64,000 nucleotides of DNA, from NCBI RefSeq assembly GCF_022429625.1, contig NZ_CP092483.1, positions 2,294,001-2,358,000 on the forward strand, read 5' to 3'. Position numbers and translations under genes: made by a program. Shown one piece after another: positions 55,995 through 64,000 of this stretch. The DNA comes from Devosia lacusdianchii (GTDB taxonomy: Bacteria; Pseudomonadota; Alphaproteobacteria; Rhizobiales; Devosiaceae). The notes under the pieces were generated by a model. The model worked only from the letters and a program-made list of their open reading frames with translations, did no database searches and was not told the origin of the DNA. Position 1 is the first letter of the stretch, and the number at the start of each line of letters is the position of its first letter.

Positions 55995-56798
55995 ATGCCG
56001 GCTCCCCGGAACGCCTTCAAAAGCGCCCTGCAAAAACATGAAAAGCAGATCGGCCTCTGGCTTGGCCTTGCCAATGCCTACACCGCCGAGATTTGCGCGG
56101 GTGCGGGCTTTGATTGGCTGGTCGTCGATGGGGAACATGCGCCTAACGACCTGCCGATAATGGTCGCGCAATTGCAGGCAATAGCAGCGTCAGGCGTGAG
56201 GCCAGTGGTGCGTGCGCCCATCGGGGAAACCTGGATCATCAAGCAATTGCTCGATATTGGGGCCCAGACCATTCTGGTGCCCATGGTGGAGAGTGCCGCG
56301 CAAGCGCGTGAACTGGTAAGAGCGGTGAATTACCCACCCATGGGTATTCGCGGTGTCGGCGCGGCCATGGCGCGCGCCTCGGCTTTCAACCGCATCCCTG
56401 ATTATCTCACCACCGCCAATGACGAAGTGTGCCTGGTGGTCCAGCTCGAAAGCCAGGTGGGGCTCACCGCGCTCGAAGAGATCGCCGCCGTCGAAGGCGT
56501 AGAAGGGATTTTCATCGGCCCTTCCGACCTGGCCGCCGATATGGGCTATCTCGGCCGGCCGGGCGAACCGGCAGTGCAGGCGGCGGTGGAAGACGGCATT
56601 GCCCGTATTCTCAAAGCCGGCAAGCCGGCGGGCATCCTGACCGCGGATACAACACTTGCCGCGCGCTATCTCGAACTGGGCGCGAGCTTCGTAGCTGTCG
56701 GCACCGATGTCACTCTGTTCTCGCAGGCGACCTCGGCTCTAGCCGCCAAGTTCAAGACCGCAGGCGCGGGCTTATCCAAGGCCACAAGCGGCTACTGA
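55995..56798 (+). CDS. hpaI: 4-hydroxy-2-oxoheptanedioate aldolase
   Basis: Class II, metal-dependent aldolase splitting the hydroxy-oxo acid into pyruvate and succinate semialdehyde. It has 267 residues, with [33 protein letters not shown] (in pieces, about residues 20-52), [29 protein letters not shown] and the metal Glu in [10 protein letters not shown], followed by [24 protein letters not shown] precedes the start. It is the last gene of the hpa operon. Confidence 0.93.
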   Translation: MPAPRNAFKSALQKHEKQIGLWLGLANAYTAEICAGAGFDWLVVDGEHAPNDLPIMVAQLQAIAASGVRPVVRAPIGETWIIKQLLDIGAQTILVPMVESAAQARELVRAVNYPPMGIRGVGAAMARASAFNRIPDYLTTANDEVCLVVQLESQVGLTALEEIAAVEGVEGIFIGPSDLAADMGYLGRPGEPAVQAAVEDGIARILKAGKPAGILTADTTLAARYLELGASFVAVGTDVTLFSQATSALAAKFKTAGAGLSKATSGY

Positions 56799-56835
56799 GC
56801 GGCATCTCCCCGGGGAAGAGTACTGCTTGCCCTAT

Positions 56836-56853
56836 TACTTAACGTGTGAAATA
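56836..56853 (+). promoter_or_regulatory. Second HpaR-like operator, before the amidohydrolase operon
   Basis: TACTTAACGTGTGAAATA matches the reverse complement of the hpaF-side palindrome (49811-49828) at 16 of 18 positions. A consensus -35 TTGACA starts 3 bases after it (56856-56861); a convincing -10 is not clear. It lies about 80 bases before the amidohydrolase start. Confidence 0.6.
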
Positions 56854-56932
56854 TATTGACAGCCCACTCCACCAAGTAGAAGCTACTGTTTGGAGGCTGG
56901 TTCAAATAGTGAACCATTAGAGGACGTTACCG

Positions 56933-58591
56933 ATGTCGACCAAGCCTGCGGACCTCATTCTGACCAATGGACGGATCTATACCGTCGACGCGGCCGAGCC
57001 GTGGGTCGAGGCTATCGCCATTGCCGACGGACGCATTCTGGCGCGCGGCAGCGCGACGGAAATGAGCAAACTGGCTGGCGCGGCTACCAGCATTGTCGAC
57101 CTCGATGGCCGTCTCGCGTTGCCCGGCATTGTCGACGTGCACAATCACGTCGTCATGGGCGGGCAATCGGAGCTTTTTGAGCTCGCTTTGCCCCGCGATG
57201 CCCGGCTCGACACGATCATTGCACTGGTGCGGGAGGCCGCGGAAAAGGCCGAGCCCGGCCAGTGGATTCTGGGCGCTGCCTGGGGCGCCGACGCCATTGC
57301 GGAGTTGGATAACTCGACTGCGCTCGCCGCGCTCGATGCGGCAAGCCTCGGGCACCCGGTGTGTCTCCGCGACGAGACGGCGCATAATCGCTGGGTCAAT
57401 AGCGAGGCAATGCGCCTTTCCGGCATTAACGAAACGACGCCCGACCCGGATATGGGCTCGTTCGGCCGCGATGCCACGACCGGCAGGCTCACCGGCATGA
57501 TGATCGAAGCCGCCTCCGGCATTGTCGAGCGGGTGGCGAGCACGCATTTTACCGAAGATATGGGCATTGCCGCCGCTGCGCAGGCGATCAAGACGCTCAA
57601 TTCCTATGGCGTCACCGGCTTTCTCGAGGCCGCATCAATGCAATCGGTCATGGCGGCGGTGCATGGGCTCGACCAGCGCAATGCGCTCAGCGCCTGGGCC
57701 GTGATGGCCATGCCGGCCATTGAGCCGAACTTCCTGTTTGGTCTTGCCGGCGACGAACTTTTTGCCCTGCGCGAAAACTATCGCGGCGCGCATGTAAAAC
57801 CCGATTTCGTCAAGATATTCCTCGATGGCGTGCCCGGTGCGCGGACGGCGGCCTTTCACGAAGCTTATCTCGAAGACCCGATCCATGGCTGCTGCTTCCG
57901 CGGCAAAACCATGGTGACCTATCCCGACCTCGTGCGCTGGCTGGGCAAGTGCGAGGCCCAGGGGCTGGCGGTGAAAATCCACTGCGCGGGTGATGCGGCC
58001 GTGTCGCAGGCGCTTGATGCCATCGATGTGGTGCGCAGCTTCAATGGGCCGACCGATCTCGTCCATCACATCGCCCATGCCTCCTACATCCATCCCGACG
58101 ACTATCCACGCTTCGCTGAGCTGGGCGTTGCCGCCGATCTCTCGCCGATGATCTGGTATCCGACGACCTTTCTTGAAGGGCATCGGGCGGTGATGGGCTC
58201 GGAGCGCGCCGAAAAATTCTGGCCCAATGCAGATCTCATCAAGGCGGGTGCCCTGCTCGCGGGCGGTTCGGACTGGCCTGTCATTCCCAACCCAGATCCG
58301 TGGAACGGCATCGAGGGGCTTGTTACGCGCGAAAATCCCTCTGGGGCTTTTGCTGGCCAGGCGCTGTGGAAGGAACAGGCGGTCGACGTTGCGACAGCGG
58401 TTGCCATCTTCACCATCAATTCAGCCAAGGCCATCGGCATCGAGGCGCTGACCGGGTCACTGACACCGGGCAAATCGGCCGACATCATCGTGCTCGACCA
58501 GAATATTTTCGAGGTTGCGGCCAACCGGATTTCCCGCACCCAGGTGCTCACGACCTATTTTGAAGGTCGCGCCGTGTTTGAGCGGGCTTGA
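56933..58591 (+). CDS. Metal-dependent amidohydrolase of the YtcJ-like family
   Basis: Protein of 552 residues with AGAGGA upstream and no signal peptide. The amidohydrolase TIM-barrel ligands are visible: HNH at 70-72 (VDVHNHVV), a Lys in KIFLDGVPGARTAAF, His in KIHCAGDAA and HHIAHASYIH, and Asp in AGGSDWPV. Members cleave amides, formamides or related C-N bonds; the substrate here is unknown. The HpaR-like site upstream and the importer downstream suggest release of an aromatic or phenylacetate-type compound. It lies 3 bases before the COG0523 gene. Confidence 0.85.
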   Translation: MSTKPADLILTNGRIYTVDAAEPWVEAIAIADGRILARGSATEMSKLAGAATSIVDLDGRLALPGIVDVHNHVVMGGQSELFELALPRDARLDTIIALVREAAEKAEPGQWILGAAWGADAIAELDNSTALAALDAASLGHPVCLRDETAHNRWVNSEAMRLSGINETTPDPDMGSFGRDATTGRLTGMMIEAASGIVERVASTHFTEDMGIAAAAQAIKTLNSYGVTGFLEAASMQSVMAAVHGLDQRNALSAWAVMAMPAIEPNFLFGLAGDELFALRENYRGAHVKPDFVKIFLDGVPGARTAAFHEAYLEDPIHGCCFRGKTMVTYPDLVRWLGKCEAQGLAVKIHCAGDAAVSQALDAIDVVRSFNGPTDLVHHIAHASYIHPDDYPRFAELGVAADLSPMIWYPTTFLEGHRAVMGSERAEKFWPNADLIKAGALLAGGSDWPVIPNPDPWNGIEGLVTRENPSGAFAGQALWKEQAVDVATAVAIFTINSAKAIGIEALTGSLTPGKSADIIVLDQNIFEVAANRISRTQVLTTYFEGRAVFERA

Positions 58592-58594
58592 GCC

Positions 58595-59629
58595 ATGGTG
58601 GAGGTGACCGGCAAACCGCTCGTTCCAGTGACGTTGGTTACCGGCTTTCTGGGCAGCGGCAAAACCACGCTGCTCAACCGCCTGCTCTCCGAGCCGGCGC
58701 TCGATGGCACCGTTGCCATCATCAATGAATTCGGCGCCATCGGGCTCGATCACCTTTTGGTAGAAGTGACCGAGGAGCGCTTTGCCCTGCTCGACAATGG
58801 CTGTGTCTGCTGCACGGTACGCGACGATCTGGTGAAAACGCTGAAACGCCTGCCCGAGCGGCAATCGCTAACCCGCGTCATCATCGAGACCACGGGCCTC
58901 GCGGATCCAGCGCCGATCCTCCATGCGCTGATGGCCGAGCCGGAGCTGGCCGCCGCCTATCGCATCGATGGCGTGGTGACTACGGTAGACGCCGTCAATG
59001 GCCTCGACACGCTTGCCCGCCACGCCGAAGCGCGCAAGCAGGCTGCCGTGGCGGACCTGCTGCTCCTCACCAAGGCCGATATTGCGACACCCGAAGCGAT
59101 TGTCGCGCTGCATACGGCGCTAGCCGGTATCAATGGCACGGCGATCCGCCGGGCGGCCGAGCATGGCGCGGTGCGGATGGACGAGGTTCTGGGTGCGGGC
59201 AATCCGCGCCATCTCGACCATGCGCTTGCCTCGACAAGCGAGGCTGGGCACACCTGCACCGATCCCGCCTGCAACCATGCCGGGCACGCTCACCACCTCT
59301 CCGATATTGTCAGCCACGCCTTCATCATCGACGCGCCCGTGGAATGGGCGCGCCTGCGGCAATGGCTCGACCATTTCGCCGCGCTCAAGGGCGCCGACAT
59401 GCTGCGCATGAAAGGGCTGGTCGCCATTGCCGAGCACCCCGAAGCACCGCTGGTGCTGCACGGGGTGCAGCACATCTTTCACCCGCCGCAAAAGCTTGCT
59501 GCCTGGCCTTCGGCCGACAGGCGTACGCGGCTGGTGTTCATCACACGAAATATTCCGCGTGAGACCATCGAACGAACCCTCAAGAAGTTCGTCGGGGTCT
59601 CGCCGGTTGAGATCAGAAGTGCCGCCTAG
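58595..59629 (+). CDS. COG0523/CobW-type GTP-dependent metallochaperone
   Basis: Protein of 344 residues. The Walker A GFLGSGKTT is at 17-25, the metal motif GCVCC at 69-73, and a His/Cys-rich insert HTCTDPACNHAGHAHH is near residues 218-233. The C-terminal CobW domain ends with GVQHIFHPP. The family delivers zinc or other metals to partner enzymes. Immediate linkage (3 bases) to a metal-dependent amidohydrolase suggests that enzyme is its client. Confidence 0.88.
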   Translation: MVEVTGKPLVPVTLVTGFLGSGKTTLLNRLLSEPALDGTVAIINEFGAIGLDHLLVEVTEERFALLDNGCVCCTVRDDLVKTLKRLPERQSLTRVIIETTGLADPAPILHALMAEPELAAAYRIDGVVTTVDAVNGLDTLARHAEARKQAAVADLLLLTKADIATPEAIVALHTALAGINGTAIRRAAEHGAVRMDEVLGAGNPRHLDHALASTSEAGHTCTDPACNHAGHAHHLSDIVSHAFIIDAPVEWARLRQWLDHFAALKGADMLRMKGLVAIAEHPEAPLVLHGVQHIFHPPQKLAAWPSADRRTRLVFITRNIPRETIERTLKKFVGVSPVEIRSAA

Positions 59630-59663
59630 GAAGCGGCGCACTGAGTAAAGGGAAGGGAAAAAC

Positions 59664-60839
59664 ATGAAACGCCTTATTACGCTTTCCGTACTGGCCGGCT
59701 CGACCTGCCTCGGTCTTGCGGCCATGACGAGCGGCGCTGCCGCTGCCGGTCCGACTTGTGACGGCGGCGTCATCCAGCTGGGTGGTGTGTCCTCGGTTAC
59801 GGGTCCGGTGGTGTTTGCCGAAGTGCCGGACGCAGCCAAGGCCACGTTCGACCAGATCAATGCCAATGGCGGCATCAATGGTTGCAAGATCGAATATACC
59901 ATTGCCGACGACAAGGGTGACCCGCAGGTTGCCGCCCAGGCCGCTCGCGACCTGATCGACAACAAGGGCGTCGTCGCCATGGTGGGCGCCGGCTCGCTGC
60001 TCGAATGCGCTGTGAATGCCGGCACCTATGCCGACAATAATGTGATGGCCGTGCAGGGCCTCGGCGTCGATGCCGCCTGCTTTGCCAGCCCCTCGGTCTC
60101 CCCGGTCAATGTCGGCCCCTTCACGCTGACAACGGCCATGCTGCAATTCGCCGATACGCAGCTCAAGGACGAAAAGCTCTGCGCCTTCTTCTACATCGCT
60201 GGAGGCACGGCCGAGGCTTATTCCAATGCCATCAAGCGCTGGGAAGAGATTTCGGGCAAGACCATCCACGTGCTCGACCTCACCTTGCCGGTGCAGGGCG
60301 ACCTGACCGCCTATGCGCTCAAGGCTCGTGATGCCGGTTGCGACGCCGTGCTGACCAACCAGGTCGAGCCGCAGATCGTGCAGTGGATCAACACCATTGA
60401 TGCCCAAAAACTCGAAGGCATCGACTGGCTGTTCCTCGCTCCCGGCTATTCTGAAGGCGTGGCATCGGCCCTCGCCAGCAGCCAGCAGCCGATCTATGTC
60501 GGCACCGAGTGGGAGCCCTATACCGAGGCGTCCGACGCCAACAAGGACTGGGCCGCAGCCATGGACGCCGCTGGCATGAAGAAAACCGCCTTCACCCAGG
60601 GCGGTTATCTCGCAGCCACCATCATGGCCGACGTGATCAAGTCGATCGAGGGCCCCGTGACCCGTGAATCGGTTACGGCAAAGCTCAAGGAGGGCGTCGA
60701 GATGTCCTATCCGATCATCGGTTCGGCCTATAAGTTCGGTGATGCGCCGTCGCACTCTTCCATGCAGGCGACCAAGGTCATGCAACTCGAGGCCGGTGCC
60801 TGGACGCTGAACACGCCCGACTGGGTTATTCTGCCCTGA
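59664..60839 (+). CDS. Branched-chain-amino-acid-type ABC solute-binding protein
   Basis: Exported LivK/Peripla_BP_6-like protein of 391 residues with a signal peptide ending near AAAAG (about residue 28). Mature motifs include IQLGGVSSVTGP, DQINANGGINGCKIEY and LIDNKGVVAMVGAGS. Cysteines at several sites could form disulfides in the periplasm. Members bind amino acids, amides, urea or aromatic acids, so the Liv label does not fix the ligand. A long stem-loop follows. Confidence 0.9.
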   Translation: MKRLITLSVLAGSTCLGLAAMTSGAAAAGPTCDGGVIQLGGVSSVTGPVVFAEVPDAAKATFDQINANGGINGCKIEYTIADDKGDPQVAAQAARDLIDNKGVVAMVGAGSLLECAVNAGTYADNNVMAVQGLGVDAACFASPSVSPVNVGPFTLTTAMLQFADTQLKDEKLCAFFYIAGGTAEAYSNAIKRWEEISGKTIHVLDLTLPVQGDLTAYALKARDAGCDAVLTNQVEPQIVQWINTIDAQKLEGIDWLFLAPGYSEGVASALASSQQPIYVGTEWEPYTEASDANKDWAAAMDAAGMKKTAFTQGGYLAATIMADVIKSIEGPVTRESVTAKLKEGVEMSYPIIGSAYKFGDAPSHSSMQATKVMQLEAGAWTLNTPDWVILP

Positions 60840-60860
60840 GGGCTGATCGCCCCTACTGAA

Positions 60861-60897
60861 CAGGTGGCCCCGCGCTCAATGCAGTCGGGGCCACCTG
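60861..60897 (+). promoter_or_regulatory. Intercistronic stem-loop after the Liv-type binding protein
   Basis: CAGGTGGCCCCG at 60861-60872 pairs perfectly with CGGGGCCACCTG at 60886-60897 (12 bp, 13-base loop). No T run follows and the permease gene begins 25 bases later, so it is more likely an mRNA-stability hairpin than a terminator. Confidence 0.7.
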
Positions 60898-60922
60898 CAG
60901 AACCTAGCCATCTGGAGACGCG

Positions 60923-61792
60923 ATGAACTCGCTCCTGACACCCGCCGTGGCCGGCCTGTCGGCCGGCGGCGCTTATGCCATCCTCGGCGTCTGCGCCATC
61001 TTCACCTACCGGCTCGTCGCCGTGGTGAACTTCACCGGCGCTGCAATCGGTGCTGCCGGCACCTTCGTCATGGTCGCCCTGACCGAACACAGCATGCCGC
61101 TCTTTCCAGCCGTCATCATCGGCATTCTGGCCGGTGCGCTTGTGGGCATGGCCATTGGCGGCGTGATGACCAAGTGGTTTTCCGGCGCTTCCGCCACCAC
61201 CAAGGCGGCCGTCACCGCGGCGCTGCTGGTTGGCATCATCGCGCTCGGCCTGCGCCTCACCGGTGGACAGCGCCCGCATCTCTTCCCCGATCTCGTTTCC
61301 GGCTCGGCCTTCCGCTTCGCCGGCGTCGAGGTGACCTGGGGCTCGGTGCTGACGGTGACACTGGCCGTGGGCCTGACCATTGCCTCGGATCTGTTCCTGG
61401 CGCGGACCCGGACGGGCCTGCAGATGCGGGCGCTCTCCGAACGCCCCATGGCGGCCGAGTTGATCGGCATCCGGGTGCGCGTCCTGGCCCTCGCCGTCTG
61501 GGGCATCATGGGGGCGGTCACCGCCTTTGCCATGATGATCATCGCCCCGCTGCGCTCGCCCGATTTCATGTCATTGAGCCTTCTGGTCGTGCCGGCGCTG
61601 GCCGCTGCGCTGATCGGCGCCTTCCGCTCGTTCCGTGCTGCTCTTCTGGGTGGCGTGCTGATCGGCATTGTCGAGGGCATGGTGTCGGCACTCGAATTCG
61701 GGGCGCGCTTCCGCGGCGTTGTGCCCTTCCTCGTCATCCTGATCGTTCTTCTGTGGTCGCAACGTGGAGCCCGCTGGGATGCCGCACGCTAG
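60923..61792 (+). CDS. ABC permease, LivH type
   Basis: Inner-membrane protein of 289 residues with about eight hydrophobic segments. It begins MNSLLTPAVAGLSAGGAYAILGV and contains LSERPMAAELIGIRV, the LivH cytoplasmic loop (residues about 171-185). TGGAGA precedes the start. It overlaps the fused permease-ATPase gene by 14 bases. Confidence 0.9.
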   Translation: MNSLLTPAVAGLSAGGAYAILGVCAIFTYRLVAVVNFTGAAIGAAGTFVMVALTEHSMPLFPAVIIGILAGALVGMAIGGVMTKWFSGASATTKAAVTAALLVGIIALGLRLTGGQRPHLFPDLVSGSAFRFAGVEVTWGSVLTVTLAVGLTIASDLFLARTRTGLQMRALSERPMAAELIGIRVRVLALAVWGIMGAVTAFAMMIIAPLRSPDFMSLSLLVVPALAAALIGAFRSFRAALLGGVLIGIVEGMVSALEFGARFRGVVPFLVILIVLLWSQRGARWDAAR

Positions 61793-63494
61793 CACTCGGG
61801 CGGCCCTTTCGACCGCCATATCCATCGCGGTTGTCGCCGCACTGATCTATTTCCTCCTGCCCAAATACTGGGTCTATATCATCACGCCGGTCTTCATCGT
61901 CGGCGTTACACTGCAAAGCCTCGGGCTCGTGACCGGCCGCACCGGCATGATCTCTCTGGCGCAGATGTCCTTTGCCGGCGTCGGCGCCTGGGTCACGGGC
62001 TATCTCAACGTCGCCCAGTTCCCCGGAGGGCTCATCGCCTGGATGATCATCGGCGGCCTTGCGGCCGTGCCGGTCGGCATTGCCATCGGCCTTCCGGCAC
62101 TGCGCCTGCGCGGGATCAATCTCGCCATCGTCACGCTGGGCTTTGCGGCCGCCTTCGACTCGGTGCTCGGCACCATCACCTATCCCGGCCAGACGGCTTT
62201 CCTCAAAGTGGCGCAGCCGGCCTGGTTCAAGGGCGACTATGGTTATTTTGTCCTGGTGGTTCTGGTCTACATCACCATCGCCGTGACGCTAGAGTATGTC
62301 AGCCGCTCGCGGCTAGGCGCTTCCTGGCTCGCCGTCCGCCATTCGGAACGCGCAGCCGCCGCGCTGGGGGTTTCCGTACCCAAGGCCAAGCTTTCCGCCT
62401 TTGCCCTCTCCGCCTTCATCGCCGGTGTCTCCGGCGGTCTGCTCGCCGGCTACCTCGGCACGCTAGTGGCGGACAACTTCAACATGATGCAGTCCCTGGC
62501 CCTGTTTGCCGTGGCAACCATGGCCGGCGCACATCTGACACAGGGCGCCATTATCGGCGGGGCGCTGGTCACGCTCTTCCCCGAACTCCTGCGCCGGCTC
62601 AACCTGCCGCAGGACGTGGGCAGCGTGTTCTTCGCCCTCGGCGCGGTGCAGGCGCTTTCGACAGGCGAAACCATCGCGGAAACCTGGGCCCGTCTGTTCC
62701 GCAAGGTGGTGCCCCGGCGCAAGGGGGCCGACCTGACCGGCGCGGCCAGCGGGCTCGCGCCGGCGACCAGGCACGCCACGGGCATTGCCCTCGAGGTGAA
62801 GGACGTTACGGTCCGCTATGGCAATGTGGTAGCGCTTGACGGGGTCAATCTCACGGTGCCGGCGGGAAAAGTCGTCGGGCTCATCGGTCCCAATGGCGCT
62901 GGCAAGTCGACCATAGTCGATGCGATTACCGGATTTTTCCCATCCTATAGGGGCTCGGTCCTGCTGCATGGCACGGCCCTTGAGGGCAAGTCGGCAACGG
63001 CGCGGGCCCTGTTGGGCATTCGTCGCACCTGGCAGACAACGCGAATTGCGGCTGAACTGACCGTGGGCGAATATATCAGGCTCGCAGCCGGTCCCATCAG
63101 CCATACCGAACTGACCGCGGTGCTCGACTGGATCGGGTGCCCCGGACCGGACACGCCGATTGCCTCTGTCGATGCCGGTACCCGCCGTCTGCTCGACGTG
63201 GCTGGCGTGGTGGCGGCGCGTCCGCCCGTTATCCTGCTCGATGAGCCCGCTGCCGGCCAATCCTATGCCGAAGCGATCCGGCTTGGGGCGCGCATTGCCG
63301 AAATCCCGGAGAAATTCGGTTCGGCCGTGCTGCTGATCGAACATGATATGGACCTGGTGCGCCGCGCCTGCTCGAGCGTAACCGTGTTCGATTTCGGCCG
63401 CGTCATCGCCTCGGGACCACCGCAACTGGTGCTCGCCCTGCCCATCGTCCAGAAAGCCTATATGGGCATCGAGCCGGAAGGAGCGGTCGCATGA
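61779..63494 (+). CDS. Fused LivM permease and LivG ATPase
   Basis: Protein of 571 residues from ATG 61779; a GTG 5 codons earlier is possible. Residues about 1-310 are LivM-like: repeated hydrophobic segments, LVTGRTGMISLAQMSFAGVGA and VRHSERAAAALGV. Residues about 330-571 are a LivG-type ATPase with Walker A GPNGAGKST at 370-378 and Walker B VILLDEPAAG. The usual LSxGxxR signature is changed to SVDAGTRR (463-470), keeping only the Gly and Arg. It couples by ATGA to livF. Confidence 0.88.
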   Translation: MPHASTRAALSTAISIAVVAALIYFLLPKYWVYIITPVFIVGVTLQSLGLVTGRTGMISLAQMSFAGVGAWVTGYLNVAQFPGGLIAWMIIGGLAAVPVGIAIGLPALRLRGINLAIVTLGFAAAFDSVLGTITYPGQTAFLKVAQPAWFKGDYGYFVLVVLVYITIAVTLEYVSRSRLGASWLAVRHSERAAAALGVSVPKAKLSAFALSAFIAGVSGGLLAGYLGTLVADNFNMMQSLALFAVATMAGAHLTQGAIIGGALVTLFPELLRRLNLPQDVGSVFFALGAVQALSTGETIAETWARLFRKVVPRRKGADLTGAASGLAPATRHATGIALEVKDVTVRYGNVVALDGVNLTVPAGKVVGLIGPNGAGKSTIVDAITGFFPSYRGSVLLHGTALEGKSATARALLGIRRTWQTTRIAAELTVGEYIRLAAGPISHTELTAVLDWIGCPGPDTPIASVDAGTRRLLDVAGVVAARPPVILLDEPAAGQSYAEAIRLGARIAEIPEKFGSAVLLIEHDMDLVRRACSSVTVFDFGRVIASGPPQLVLALPIVQKAYMGIEPEGAVA

Positions 63495-64000
63495 GCGCGC
63501 TCGCTATCGAGAACCTTGTCGTCAATCGCGCCGGCATTCCGGTGATGCGGGGCGTCAATCTCATCGCCAAGGCCGGCGAAATCAGTGTGCTGCTCGGCTC
63601 GAATGGCGCCGGCAAGACCACGCTGCTCGAGGGCATTTCGGGTGTCATTCCCGCCAATGGGCGCATTGCGCTCGATGGGGTGGACCTCACCCGCAGCCTG
63701 GCTGGCCACCGCGCCCGCGCCGGGCTCAGCCATGTCGAGCAGGGACGCACCGTGTTTGGCGAGATGACCACCGAGGAAAACCTTCGCGTGGCGCTCCATC
63801 CCAATGCCAGCCTCGACCAGGCCTATGCGCTCTTTCCTGAACTGGTGCAGCGGCGCACGGTGCTGGCCGGCATGCTCTCGGGCGGCGAGCAGCAGATGCT
63901 GGTCATTGCCCGCTCGCTGGTGGGTCTACCCAAGGTGGTGCTGATCGATGAAATGTCGGCCGGGCTCGCTCCGGTCGTTGTCGGGCGGTTGATGAGCGCG
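63491..64000 (+). CDS. ABC ATPase, LivF type, cut by window end
   Basis: The first 170 codons are visible. Walker A is GSNGAGKTT near residues 36-44, HVEQGRTVFGEMTTEENL is the LivF Q-loop region, and the intact signature LSGGEQQML is near residue 133. Walker B reads VVLIDEMSAGLAP, with Met where LivF proteins usually have Pro. It would pair with the fused LivG domain, giving one complete and one altered signature per ATPase dimer. Confidence 0.9.
   Translation, partial: MSALAIENLVVNRAGIPVMRGVNLIAKAGEISVLLGSNGAGKTTLLEGISGVIPANGRIALDGVDLTRSLAGHRARAGLSHVEQGRTVFGEMTTEENLRVALHPNASLDQAYALFPELVQRRTVLAGMLSGGEQQMLVIARSLVGLPKVVLIDEMSAGLAPVVVGRLMSA

Noticed and set aside
60861..60897. The 12-bp stem after the Liv-type binding protein as a terminator
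   Set aside because: It has no T run and the permease genes follow in the same operon, so an mRNA-stability hairpin is the better reading.

Overview
The window is a chromosomal segment of a high-GC alphaproteobacterium. The ribosomal and RNA polymerase proteins look like Hyphomicrobiales, and Devosia or a close relative is my best guess from general protein character; no 16S gene is present to confirm this.

Region 1 (1-15.7 kb, minus strand) is the fused str, S10, spc and secY-adk block: rpsL-rpsG-fusA-tuf, rpsJ-rplC-rplD-rplW-rplB-rpsS-rplV-rpsC-rplP-rpmC-rpsQ, rplN-rplX-rplE-rpsN-rpsH-rplF-rplR-rpsE-rpmD-rplO, then secY and adk, which runs off the left edge. It carries a candidate promoter about 300 bases before rpsL, a GC-rich hairpin between tuf and rpsJ, and a textbook terminator between rplO and secY. 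Region 2 (16.2-21.7 kb) is a 6-kb accessory insertion between rpsL and rpoC: a YbjN-like secreted protein, two phytase-like esterases, a YdeI-like protein, and a membrane protein/GNAT/TetR operon with a visible operator on its promoter. Region 3 (21.7-33.9 kb, minus) is secE-nusG-rplK-rplA-rplJ-rplL-rpoB-rpoC with its classical leader structures. Region 4 (34.1-38.8 kb) holds small or poorly known genes (a cytoplasmic-looking serine beta-lactamase-fold hydrolase, small membrane proteins, MAPEG, HupE) and tRNA-Trp and tRNA-Gly. The first part of it separates tRNA-Trp from secE.

Region 5 (38.9-49.2 kb) is the most unusual part. A set of metallophosphoesterase, ABC solute-binding protein and tyrosine-phosphatase-type enzyme occurs twice. 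The second copy is completed by two permeases and an ATPase of the UgpA/UgpE/UgpC type. A TetR gene lies between the copies, next to a perfect palindrome. The two cytoplasmic phosphatases tied to an importer suggest uptake and stepwise dephosphorylation of a phosphodiester, possibly a glycerophosphodiester or a phosphoinositide-like compound. This is inference.

Region 6 (49.2-64 kb) is the homoprotocatechuate meta-cleavage pathway (hpaR, hpaF, hpaE, hpaD, a gabD-type dehydrogenase, hpaG, hpaH, hpaI), converting 3,4-dihydroxyphenylacetate to pyruvate and succinate. It is followed by a metal-dependent amidohydrolase, a COG0523 metallochaperone and a Liv-type ABC importer with LivM and LivG fused. 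An 18-bp palindrome before hpaF recurs with 16 of 18 matches before the amidohydrolase operon, so HpaR probably controls both. The downstream operon may then import and release an aromatic precursor. The three solute-binding-protein genes in the window are each followed by a strong intercistronic stem-loop without a U tract.
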